Assembly (NCBI RefSeq): GCF_019578655.1 | Contig: NC_063259.1 | Coordinates: forward strand, 12,366,489 to 12,430,488 | Length of the DNA: 64,000 nt | Reading direction: 5' to 3' | Source: Ricinus communis | Taxonomy: Eukaryota; Streptophyta; Magnoliopsida; Malpighiales; Euphorbiaceae | Part shown: positions 22,115 to 33,389 of the stretch, piece by piece | Numbering within the stretch: position 1 is the stretch's first letter | Layout of the letters: each line of letters starts with the position of its first letter | The notes under the pieces: generated by a model | Databases searched by the model: none | The model's input: only the letters and a program-made list of their open reading frames with translations | What the model was told of the DNA's origin: nothing | Made by a program: the position numbers and the translations under genes

Positions 22115-25009
22115 TATAATACCCTGAATTTTCCTTTAATAATAATAATATTAGTAACAATTAATAAATGAGTTTTTATTTAAATTAATTTTATTTTATT
22201 TTTATTTGGTTTAAATTGGAATGATTTAAATGGAATTTTAATGCTAGACAAATAAGGGAGATATTTTTTATATCCAATTAGTTTGATTTTTAAGAAATTA
22301 ATTAAGTAAATTTTTTGGAAAATAAATTATATTTTTTGTCATTAATTTTTTTTCCCAAAAGGAATAATAAGAATTAAAATTCTATATTTGAGAGTTATGA
22401 AGAATTAGTAAATAATATTTTTATAAAATAATTATCAGGGAATGATAAATTTTAATTAGCAAATGTGTTAATTTTAATTGAAAAATATTTAGCAAATTGA
22501 TTAACTAAATTAATTGTGTTAGGATTAAATTGGAGATTTATTTTGGAATAAGGATTAAAAGTGTAATTTTATTAATATGGGGTTTTAATGAAAATTTATA
22601 TGTTTGGTATTTTTATAATTAAATATGTCGGCAAGGGCTTTTATTAATTTTGCATTTAAAAGCAAGGGTAAATATGTAATTATATATTTTCAATAATTCT
22701 AATTTGGCCCAAACTAAATAGTTAGGGGCTTAATCGAAAAGCTAAAGAAAAGTTTAAGGGTTAATCAAAAACTTTGCAGGATGAATTGTTAGTAATTAAA
22801 AAAGTTGAGGGACTAAATGGTAAAGAAGAAAAGTTCAGGGACCAAGAGTCGATATGGAAGGAAAAGGAAAGAAAAGAAAGAAGAAGAAGAAGAAGGAGGA
22901 GGACAAATCGGGGGAGAGAGTGGCGCGGGGAGAAGACGTTTCTCGGCTGCACGTCGTCGGTGGCGGAGGTCGCAGTTGGGTCAGCGGCAGTGGCGGAGAA
23001 GCCAGCAAGAAGCGAAAAGGCAGGGCTTCCGATGCCATTCCGGCCGTTTCCAACATCCTTCGGCGGCGATTTTGGTCTCAAAATGACCGGTGAGTTCAGG
23101 GCTTTCTTTTGGGAGTAGCAGCGTCGACAATGGTGGCTGAAGGTAGGAGATCCGGCGAAGTGATGGCAGTCCTAATCTAGGGCTTCTCCAGCGAGCTTTC
23201 GGCGAGCTTTAGCCGATCGGAGGGCCTATCCGGACTCCCCTCAGCTCAAGCTTTACAATGGCACCGGTTTTGTGGCAATCGGACTCTGTTTGAAAATCGA
23301 CGGTCGAGATCGTCCGTAAAGCTCTCTGGATGATCGGGCATCTTCATGAGCGCGTCGTTTCGAGTCCGTTGGTGCGTTCAAATCGTCGATCAGACTCCAG
23401 CGGCTGGAGGCGAGTCGACCGAGCGATCAAGCATCTCGGTAATTCTCTGGCCCGTTGATTTTAGAATTATTGGCAAAATTTATGTGATTATTGAAATGAG
23501 TTGAGCCTTAGAAATATTATTAGTTAAAATAAATTGTCGGATTGTCTGCCAATAGTCGTGTTTGTGTTGTGTTGCGAAGTCGGAAAAATTAATGCAGTTT
23601 TGGTGAGCCGAATCCCATTAATTAATCGTTGTACATTTGAAGTATTTTCTGGCAGGTCCTAGACCCGTTATACGGAGGGTATATGTTCGTAATTTAGGGG
23701 AGGTTCTGCCGGATTTTCGGTAGAATTCTTTCGAGTTGAGATTCTTAGACAGTCAGTCCTAGGAGTCTAGACCTAGGATTAATTGTCAAATGTTTCAACA
23801 TTATTGATTAATTGTCTTCCGTGATTAGATAATTCGTCAGTTCGGCCCGCTCCACCTGAGTCATCGAAGCAGAGCTAGGAGGTCGTCAGATCTGTGAGTT
23901 AAAGTCATATATCTGTTATGCACGTGTCATGCGTAGATTTTCAATAGTGATTGTGATTAATTGATTATGAGTTTAAATTATTCATTTAATTACTATTCAT
24001 ATATATCATGTTCTTCATCATTGAATTTATTATTGCATGATGATTCGGGATGGGACGGCAGTAGAACATACTATTTGCTGAGTTGCACCAGTATGAATCC
24101 GAGACTAATAATAAAAGGGCAAAAAGGGTAAATTTAAAAAGGTAAATTTTAGGACTTGCCCTAGTCGAGCATTGCTCTCTGGGTTGAGTAGAGTGTGTTT
24201 GCTGGAGTAAAGGTCTCTGGTCAAGCATTGCTCTTTGGGAGCCGACTTATTTGGAAACCTAAGTGACCAGACTGGAGTTAAGGACCCTGGTCGAGCTTTG
24301 CTCTCTGGGCACCAGTCTTATTGGAGTAAGAAAGCCTAAAGGCTAAGAGTAATACTGATAATTAAGTGATCGAACTGGAAGTACCCTAGTCGAGCTTCGC
24401 TCTCTGGGCGCCAGTTCTGTTAGAATGAGAGAGTCATGATGTTAGTATTGGGTTTAGGGTTCTATTGAAATACTTCGTCCCGTAGTATGTGAAAATTATT
24501 TTTATTTAAGCATTGCATGACACGTATATTTTTGTATGATTTAATGTTTATTTCAAATGAAAGAAATGTGTTATTGAAGTATTTGAAATCATTTTTGGAT
24601 ATATGATTTTAACTCACTCTCGAGATTGACAGACTCATTTTCACTATTTTTCAGGTGATTGTTAGTTTTCCTGCAATTCTTATCTAGCAACCCGACTCCT
24701 TCATCATCGGCTGATGTAATTGATTTTGGTATGTTTGACTTGTAAAAATTTTAGATTCTCTGTAGTAGAAATAATAGACTTATCAGTTGAAATTTTATGT
24801 AAATCCAGCTCTTGCTTATTTATACTGGCAGACTGAATTTAATATGTAGAATTTAATGGTTAAGATAAATTGTGAATCAGTGCTTTAGACTGAGTCCGAA
24901 TTTCAATTTGTTTGAGTTAGTGAATGGTCAGGGTTACTACGGGATTCGGTAGCCTTACACCTACCCATTCCCTAGTGCCGGTCACGGGCCCACAGGTCGG
25001 GTTGTGACA
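22115..25009 (+). repeat. Gypsy solo LTR B, nested in LTR A
   Basis: The LTR is 2.9 kb, starts TATAATACCCTG (the family start is TGTAATACCC, so the second base changed) and ends GTTGTGACA. It is flanked by the exact 5-base duplication TGTTG at 22110-22114 and 25010-25014. No internal region or second LTR is present, so it is a solo LTR left by LTR-LTR recombination. It has four CGAGC...GCTCTC hairpin modules at 24160-24400. The ORFs at 22761-23118 lie in its GC/GA-rich block and are not genes. Confidence 0.85.
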
Positions 25010-25137
25010 TGTTGTATTCATTTGGGATATATAATTTTAACTCACTCTCGAGACTGACAGTCTCAATTTAACCATTTTTCAGGTGTTGTTAGTTTTTATG
25101 CAGTTCTTTTCCTCTAGTAGCCTAACTCCTTGATTAC
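25010..25137 (+). repeat. Gypsy LTR A, continuation after the insertion
   Basis: After the right copy of TGTTG the sequence continues LTR A with ATATAATTTTAACTCACTC and CTCGAGACTGACAGTCTC, the same words as near 24601-24640 in LTR B. It stops matching near 25137, so the last part of LTR A (normally ending GTGACA) is missing. Confidence 0.8.
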
Positions 25138-26969
25138 AAAGGGAGTATGTTGCTAATTCTAAAGAGTGCTTCTTGCTTTTTTGATTCTTGATTCTTCAAG
25201 GTTGATTAATGCACTTCAAAGCTGCTCACATGACCAACTTCTTTTAATGATCCACACAAGTTTCTAAGTAAAGATCTATTAAACAACTTTTAAGAGATTG
25301 GAAAGAGACGTAGGAGATTGAATACTAGTTCCTAGCGATAGAGATGAATTAATTAATCTTATTGATGGATTCACCTAAGGTATTCTTCTCTAGAAAAACA
25401 TGTTTTTCATTATAGACATCACTCCATGCATCTCTTTCTATATATAAGGCATTTTAATCACCCATGCATATCTTTCTATATATATGTTCTTTTAATCAAA
25501 ATCCTTAAAAGTTTAGAATTACTATAAAATCCTAGCTTACATTAAGTTGGCTTTTTTTCCTAATTGGACTTAGATTAATTAAGATATAATTCATGGATAA
25601 TAAACACATCATAGACCCATTATACAAGCTCATCAGCTCTTAATTAATTGCCCTTAATTAGGCCCAATATATGAGCTTAAGTCCAATGCTTAAAACCTCA
25701 TTTTAATCCTCACTTAAAGCCTTATATGATCCAAAATGTTCCTAACATGTTGGCAATAAATATGGATTATAAATTAAACTCTTTTAAGCAATGTTAATTC
25801 TTTAATTAACTTAATCAATATTCATAGATCAAGATTGGCATCTAGCAATACATCATAACTACCAAAATTTATAGGAATGATTAAAGTGCTTTAATCAATC
25901 TTTATAGTGAACAATCTTACAATGTAATTCAATACTTTCATTGTACTTTTATCCCAATTGGTTCATAAAGTATGGATGCAAGTGTTAACCCTATAATTAA
26001 ACCAATAATATTTGTTCTTGATAATTGCATATAATATTTTGAATAAGATCTATGAAACACTTTTCATAATCTTCATTTATACAATCTTGGCCAAGAATTT
26101 CTATGTTAATCAAATCAAGAATCATCAAGAAAAGATACCATGACATATAAACTTGGGCAGTGAATTTTTTATTGATAACTTATTATTTTCATGTGACTCC
26201 TACTATACCGAATGATTATCCCTTGAGTGCTCTATGGATAGGACAAAGTATAGTAATCTTCAAATAAGATAATATAATATTATTTCAAGTCTAAAGATCA
26301 CATCTTAAATGATTGTTACAAGAGTGTAGTAATTTTTACCGATAATCAAGAAAATACAGCTACTTATAATAATACCAAAGATACGACAGATTTTGACCAA
26401 ATAGACGAAGTTACTTTGGTCTGTTAGTCCATAGACACTTGGAGTAAATTCCTTATGGACTATTCAGTAGGGGGCTCATGTTCAATGAACTTGATCTTGT
26501 AACAAGTACCCATATGCTTATCTCGAAATTCATATTCTTTAATCTTATGAGACAGATTGCTTACTTCAAAAGTAAGTGATAGATCAATATTTAATTCTTG
26601 ATCAAACATTGACTATGAACAAAGTTTAGAAATGTATATAATGGAACCTTATCATTATAAACTCTCTTTATAATTTCTCTTACATTTGTATTTACATTCT
26701 ATGGTATTCATCTCTAACCGGTTTGAATTATTCTTTGATAATACCATGACTACCCGTACCATTAAGAGTTAAACAATGGCTTTATTATAGTTATATGTCA
26801 TTAATTGTGATGTATAAATTAACACAGATCATCTGACAACTCCTTATCTTTAGGGCATACTTTAACATCTAGCACTTCACTAAGTCATGATAGTTTAGTG
26901 CTAGATCAGGGTATCATCTAGCTAAGGCTTCTCAAGTTGCATCTTTTGTTAAAACAGCTTCTCGACATG
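25138..26969. other. No gene recognised (1.8 kb AT-rich)
   Basis: No ORF worth calling, no tRNA or rRNA signal, no clear terminal repeats. Short paired words such as CACTCCATGCATCTCTTTC and CACCCATGCATATCTTTC near 25411 and 25458 suggest a local duplication. The texture resembles old retroelement sequence but I cannot name a family. Confidence 0.5.
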
Positions 26970-27975
26970 ACAATAGTGGCCAAGAGCGTGTTTTTGGAAG
27001 TCAATTTGGTTGAAGCAGTTACCTCCTAAGTTATAGTTGTTTCTTTGGAAGTGTAATTAGGATGGTCTTGCAACGGGAGTGAATACACAAAGGAGAATAC
27101 CTCAATGTTTGCCTCTGTGTGTTTTTTGCGGTTTGGAGGAGAGTGAATCTCATTTGTTCTTTCATTGCTCTCAAGCTAGATCATTATGGCTAGCCTCGCC
27201 TTTATCCATCCGCTTGGACAACATCCTCGTTTAAGGAAATTTGGCAAGTGTTGTGGTGTGACCTTCGTAATGCTTCTGGTTTGGGTAATTCCTTGATCAC
27301 TAATTTATATGTTCTATTCTCTAGGTAGGCATGAATGAAACTCTATTTTGAAATAAGTGGCAACCTATTGGATCTATTTTGCTGCAAGTAATTCGCATTA
27401 TGGAATCTCTAGGTACAACCTATTCAGCTTCCGCTGTTGATTTGCAACCCTCTGGCCAAGTACTTATTCCAATTAGTTCTTAGTAACCTCCTAGAATGGG
27501 TTTTATCAAATAGGATTTTGACGCAGTTATGAATAAGAGGGAGAACTGTGGGGCTATTGGGGTGGTTGCTCACGACTCTTCTAGTTCTCTGTTATTCACT
27601 CAGGTTGCGTAAGTACCTCATATCTCCAATGCTGTTGTTTTGGAAACCTGGGCAAGAAGAGAATTTGAAGGGGATGCTAAGGCTATAATTGACGTTATGA
27701 CTTCAGAGAATACTATAATATGTGAAGTGCGACCTATTATTGAAAATAACCCTTTCGTTATGTGAAAAGTTTAGTGTAGATGTTTTTGTTCTTGTTCCTC
27801 GTGGTTGTAATTTGGTTGCCAATAAGCTGGCAAGACAGCCCCTTTTTTAATGGACAAATTTGTTCTAGCAGCTCAATATGTGACCGGCTAATATTCTTTT
27901 GTAATGATCCTTCCCTTCTTCAATATCAATGAACATTCTATCTATTGGCAAAAAATAAAAACAAAAACAAAAAAA
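26970..27975 (+). pseudogene. LINE 3' end: zf-RVT and RNase H domains, poly(A)
   Basis: The plus strand reads as the C-terminal part of a plant L1 ORF2. A zinc-binding reverse-transcriptase domain is visible near 27060-27190 (PLCVFCGLEESESHLFFHCS). It is followed from about 27490 by an RNase H-like domain with NCGAIGVVAHDSS near 27545 and GDAKAIIDVMTSENT near 27672. The frame carries many stops and shifts. A-rich sequence ends the element at 27950-27980, the usual 3' end of a 5'-truncated LINE. Target duplications were not identified. Confidence 0.7.
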
Positions 27976-28640
27976 AAAAGTGAACCCTAACATTTTCCTT
28001 TATTCAAGCCCTAACATTAAATGTGTCCATTTAATTATCCAATTAGCTGATGACTAGAAAAATGGCTTCATAGAAATAATTTATCATGAACATTAGAGAA
28101 AATATGAAGAACCGTAATCGTTGGGACTAAATAGGTATAGAAATAAAAGTAACTGGTGTAGAAATAGAAGTAAGAACGATTTTAGAGGCAATTGATGTAG
28201 AAAGACTACATAATACAAACAATAAAAAGTAGAGGAACCAAAATTAAAATATGCGTTTTGCCAAACATGTTACAATCATGAAAAAGTAGAGAAACCAAAA
28301 TATTAAAAACTAAAAAAATCAGTAATTCGATTTGATTATTTTCTTTTCCAACTCAAACAATGAACACGCTATCGGGTATTAAAAAAATAAGTTTATATTT
28401 ATTTCGTTTAACAAATACTTTTTTCTATAAACAACTTTTATCAAACCTATTTAAATATTATTATTATTATTATTATTTGTAAAAGTGGTTTTGCCAAACA
28501 CAAAAGGGAATCAAGATAGACTTGGCTGTATCACTATTGACCAGCCTAACTTGCAGGAAAGCAACTAACAACGATACCACAACACAAAGAGTCTTACTGG
28601 TTAAAAGCCCTAAACCAAAATTATACAGCTCTGGAAGAAA
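27976..28640. other. No gene seen; 3' flank of DWF1
   Basis: AT-rich spacer with a short ATT triplet run at 28457-28480. A 60-residue ORF at 28473-28655 has no support. The transcript end of DWF1 probably lies in or just above this stretch, but I found no clear AATAAA signal on the minus strand. Confidence 0.5.
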
Positions 28641-28882
28641 CACACAAAATTTCAAAGATGGCTCTTAGGAAGTCATGCCTGAAACTGTCTACAAACATTA
28701 AGATTTAACATGTCATCTCATAAATCATCTGAAGTCTGATCTAATCCGTTAAAAACCCCGACTTGAAAATTAAGCAGCAACTAAAGCGCTAAGCAATCTA
28801 AAAATATAAATGAAACAACTCACTGGCAGATTCCTGTAACTGCAAGAAATCCACCAGTTTCATTCTGAATTTGCTTCCATAA
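28640..28882 (-). other. Probable DWF1 3' UTR
   Basis: The non-coding sequence after the stop codon at 28883-28885. Its lower end is a guess because no canonical polyadenylation signal is visible. Confidence 0.4.
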
Positions 28883-30793
28883 TCAGTCTGCTGGTTGATC
28901 GACTTCTGCGTAAGCAGGTTCCAGGTGGGCTTGCTCAGCTTCTTGCACCTCCTTCTCAGTCTTCCTTCCTTTCTTGGACTTGTAGTAGACACTCATGAAG
29001 GTTCCGACAGCTCCGTATTTCCTTCTGCACTGCTCGTACAGCCCAGCATCAAACATTCTCCAGAAATTCTTCTCATTCAGCTCGGAAACTGCATATTGTG
29101 GCTGGAATCCATGGTTCTCAATCAACCAACTCTCCATACTACGAACTGCCTCAGCACCATCAAACACCTCACCTCTTAATATAGGTCCCGGTGCATAATA
29201 CACCCCAATATCTGTGTACATTTGAGCATATGGACTGTCCCCCTGTCTGCGCTGATGCTCAAATCCTGGTTCAGGATACACCATAGTTTTCATGGGCAGC
29301 TTGAACAATCTGTGTGGACAGAGCCAAATGGGATATACCTAGAAGTAACAACCATGTTAATCTCCACCACTACGCCTATGGAAATATATATAGAAAAAGT
29401 ACATAATATATCCTGCCACTAAAAATGGTGAAACAGCTATTAATAGTTATGTTAAGGCTGTCCTCCTTTCAATGCACAATTAAAGACAATTAAATCTGAA
29501 GAAAACATTAACAACGTAGTCACCACTAGGAAAGAGCAAGGTTACCTCCATCTCACGGTGGACCCACAATAGGGCATCTCCAACCTTGTAAAGAGGAACA
29601 AGCATATCCTGAATGACATGATTCTCATGGTAATAGTTTCTGATTGCTTCACCTTGGGTAGCTTTAAGCAGTGAAACCTTGGGAGGCATCAACCAGCCAA
29701 AGAGAAACCTAAACCACCACTGGTCGCCAAATGGAAGAATAAGCTTTCCCTCCCAGTACAAACACCTTGTGTGCCTGTGGTAATATTCCCTGGTTGGGAT
29801 GTACTCTACAAACTCTCCTTTCTTTAAGGCTGTTTGTGCATGCTGGTAAAACCAAGGTTTAAACCACCAACCAACACTGTTAATAACATTGCCCTTCTTC
29901 TTGGCTTCTTCTTTAGATGCATACCTCCCTGTCATCATTACACCTTCAGTTGAGGAATAAATCATGCCCTCTACAAAATCAGGAACCTTGTCTGGGTTAT
30001 CCTGGTCAAGATCTTTGGGCGCAAAAGAGTCCACATATGCCTGTGCAAGATCTTTTAGATTGCCCACTGCAGGTTTGTATGTAAGCTTCATATACTCTTT
30101 AATGGGTATAAGCTTAATCTCAGCAGAGACAAGAAGCCCAAGTGTTCCTTGAGACCATGGGATGCCATAGAAAAGATCAGAATATTCATTGTCCTTGGTA
30201 GCCCTAACAACTCGACCATCTGCCAGAACAATCTCATAAGCTACGACAGTGTCAGAAAACAAGCCATATATATGAGAGCTTCCTTCAATCCCATAACCGT
30301 TGATGAGCCCACCAACAGTAAGATCATCAAGCTCAGCAACCACTGCAAGGGCAAGATTCATTGGGACTGTGGCCCTAGTGATCTGCCCCATGTTGACAAG
30401 GGGCTCCACTTTTGCAATCATTCTGTCTTTATCAATGTCAAGAATATGACGGAAGGCTGACAAATCAACTTCAAAGTGCCGAGCCCGCTTATAGTCTACA
30501 TTCCGCATTCCAACGGCAATCCAGGGTTTACGGGCTGTGCATACAAGACCATCCTTTGATGGATTCCTCTGCTTGAGACGTTTCACAACTTTCTTAACAT
30601 TTTCATCATGTTCCTTCTGGCGTTGCTTGTAAGACTTCATTGAGGATTTAACATCCCCAAGATAAGTGAGAAAGTAAATTGTAAAGGAGATTGGCAGGAC
30701 GACAAAAATAACCAAAATCCATCGGAACTGAACAAAATAGTCCACCAACACCTTTTTCCTCTTTGGACGCAGGGGGGCCTCAAGATCTGACAT
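28883..30793 (-). CDS. DWF1: Delta24-sterol reductase DWARF1/DIMINUTO (two coding exons)
   Basis: The coding exons are 30793-29546 and 29338-28883, 567 codons plus stop; Arabidopsis DWF1 has 561. The intron begins GTAACC and ends TTCTAG, in phase 0 after HREME, and the next exon opens VYPIWLCPHRLFKLP. The start at 30793 gives MSDLEAPLRPKRKK, the conserved N-terminus; the in-frame ATG at 30838 lies before a splice acceptor and was rejected. Residues 25-45 form one membrane anchor. A PCMH-type FAD-binding domain spans about 60-235, with GGLINGYGIEGSSHIYGLFS at 161-180. The family reduces the delta24 bond of 24-methylenecholesterol to make campesterol, the brassinosteroid precursor, on ER membranes. 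Residue 411 is Leu (ALLWVHRE) where plant homologues I know usually have Glu. No stop or frameshift is present, so the gene looks functional. Confidence 0.95.
29339..29545 (-). other. DWF1 coding-region intron
   Basis: 207 bases, donor GTAACC at 29545 and acceptor CTTCTAG at 29339. Removing it restores the conserved joint between HREME and VYPIW. Confidence 0.9.
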
Positions 30794-30818
30794 CTTTTTG
30801 TAGTAATAACGCCTCTTA

Positions 30819-32666
30819 CTGTAAAGAAAATGACACATTGCTTAGACTCAGTACTTAGACTTCAAAAGAGTCAAGGATAACTCAAGCCCAAGTACAGAAA
30901 GGTCATAAAATTAAGAAAGCATTGAGGGAATCTACTCAAATGTAGAATTAACAATGAATTAGCTTCAGATAATATAAGGATATAGCAATTGGAATTAATA
31001 CTGACCAACAGAAATAAGTGCATCTCAAACAGTCAAATTACCTTCACTTAATAATGAACCAAAGCCTAGTGGCATGCAAATAGTAAACAACATAAAGATG
31101 ACAGTATGTGCAAATGCATACTCAGTTCTAAAAGTGAAGTTCCGTTCGAACACTGAAGAAGACAATTATAGTGTTCATATGCAGATAAAGCCAAAAAAAG
31201 AAAAAAGAGAAAAACCATACAGGCATCACGAACAATAAGAAAAAAGTCCAGGGAAATCAACTATTAGTTAATTTTTAACAGAATATCTAACCCACAAATG
31301 CTGACCACATATGTGATAAATCCAGAACACATCTTCTCTTCCGACACAATGATGAAAGGAACTGAAACTGAACAGGATTTTCACAAGTCCAACATCACAG
31401 GATATAAGCAAAGCAGTCTACATAAGTTTCAACTTAGTGGTGAGTGAATTCTAAGAATGTCAAGGAACACGATGATTCAAATTGCTTTTATGAATTTGAG
31501 GGGCCAAAATATAAAGCCCACATTTTGCATAATAAGACAGCTTAACAACAAAAAAGAAGGAAAAGAAAAAAAAAAAAAGGAAAGTTACAAGTCCTATCAA
31601 TTATCAAAACAGAAAATAGAGAATTGAAGTCCTCGGGCAAAAGGAGAAAGAAAATACAATTGATAGGGAAAGATCAGTCCTGATTAAGAAAATGATCAAT
31701 AAATATGGTAATCTTGAACAAGGACAAAAGGATAAAATTCATACCTATGCTGCATAAATACACTTGTTATAAATACAATTTGATCATCTAGTAGACCAGT
31801 AATAAGAAAACGCTATAAACATCTGGTTGATTATTTAGGGGACCTAGTTCAAATAAAACAAAAAAAAAAATTAAATCAAGAAAAAGTCTCCCGCTAACAA
31901 AAAAACAAGTTTTCTTGTTGGACCAAAAATATAACTCATTTAAGAGCACAAACAAACACAAGACAATGACATAAACGTTAATTCCTTCACTATTTTAGTA
32001 GTCCTAAAGCAACAGATGGATCTATGCAAAATATATTAAAATAAGGATCATAAACTCTTGAATGCGACAAAGAAAGTGAAATGAACAGTCCAAGAGACCA
32101 AAAACACCAGAATCTTTTTTTTCCAAGGAATCAAGACAATGTCTTGTGGTAGTACCTCAAATATGAATGAATAAGGTCCGTAAAAGCAAAGAAAACATAA
32201 ATCTTGAAATGGGTTTTGCTGCATTAGTTAAGTGAAACGTCAATCACTGTCAGATCCACCATCTTTTCACTAAAGATAAGACAGGAAAACATTAAATTCA
32301 AGCAAATATAAGGCATTATTTTGTCAATTTATCAACATGCAAGAAAAAAAACACAGATCAGATCTAGATACTCCACTAAGACTGAATAATGCAGTAACAA
32401 AGAATCCTCCATTTTCTTAAGAAACAAAACAATAAAAATACTGTACCAGAACAAGTTTCAAGCTGACAGAAAAATGCAGCCACAAGAATGACCCAGAACC
32501 AAAAACAAAAAGAAAACACTTCAAGAACTCGTTTTCCAGATGGGTTCTTTCATTTTCTCAGCACCCAAACAGAAATAACATAAAAAAAAATTGAAAACAG
32601 AGAGATTATAGCGAAAAACACTGAGACAAAGATCTGCTAAGAGATAGAAAGAAAAAAGAAAACTAC
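30819..32666 (-). other. DWF1 5' UTR intron (1.85 kb)
   Basis: On the minus strand a donor CAAAG/GTAGTT lies at 32667/32666 and a pyrimidine-rich acceptor TTTTCTTTACAG ends at 30819, 25 bases before the start codon. The enclosed sequence is AT/T-rich with no open frame of note, as expected of a plant leader intron. ORFs at 31066 and 32521 are inside it or span its edge and are not genes. Transcript data would be needed for proof. Confidence 0.7.
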
Positions 32667-32790
32667 CTTTGAAAAATTGGCAGCTAGAGGAAAGCTCAAA
32701 GATCGGAACCGAATTCCGAGCTTTTGAGACTCCAAGTGTTGATAAATATAAGCTACTCACTGGTCACTGTGCTCGGTCCCTACTCTGTGA
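32667..32790 (-). other. Probable DWF1 first non-coding exon
   Basis: This is the sequence upstream of the proposed donor, with moderate GC and no ATG in good context. The transcription start near 32790 is an estimate from the composition change to the T/A-rich flank. Confidence 0.5.
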
Positions 32791-33269
32791 GATTTTTTTT
32801 AATTTAATATTTCTATTATTTTTATTGTATTGACATTAGTGACCTATAATATAAAGTGTCATTATGAGGTATCATTATAGGCTTATGAGAATATAATAAT
32901 TCAAATTATTGCTGCTACTTTTCAAGAAAAGTTTTATTCGTTTCCTAAATTTTTTTAAAAGAGTAAGTTTCAGAATATTTTATATTTTATGAGATCTAAA
33001 CGTAGCACATAAAATATGATGCATAAAGAATTAAGTTTGATGTTGTCTGATACAGTGATATGATTTTAAAATAGATAAAATCTCTTCCTTTTTATTACGG
33101 AAAAAATATTTCTTTTTCTTTCTTTTTTTCTCTTTTTGAAGGTGTCAAGTATATTAATGACCCATAAATTTAAAAGTAAATTTTAAAAAAAAAATTAAAA
33201 ACCGAAACTCTCATCTCTTCATCTAGTAAGAATACCTACGATCTTACTATGATTTAAAAAAAAAAAAAA
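32791..33269 (-). promoter_or_regulatory. DWF1 upstream region
   Basis: About 480 AT-rich bases between the gene and the viral fragment. Long A/T runs make TATA assignment unsafe; AAATATTAAATTAAA on the minus strand just above the proposed first exon is a candidate. Nothing else is recognisable. Confidence 0.3.
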
Positions 33270-33389
33270 AAAAGGCAAAAACATCATCTTCCTACTATCC
33301 AAGAATTTCAGAAAGAAATTAAAACTATTAAAACAGAATTCAAAAAATTAAAAAAAAAATAGCAAAATGATTATATTCTGCTCTAAAGC

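Noticed and set aside
30793..30838. Upstream in-frame ATG giving DWF1 15 extra residues
   Set aside because: A good splice acceptor lies between it and the conserved start, and the extra residues are unlike the DWF1 N-terminus.
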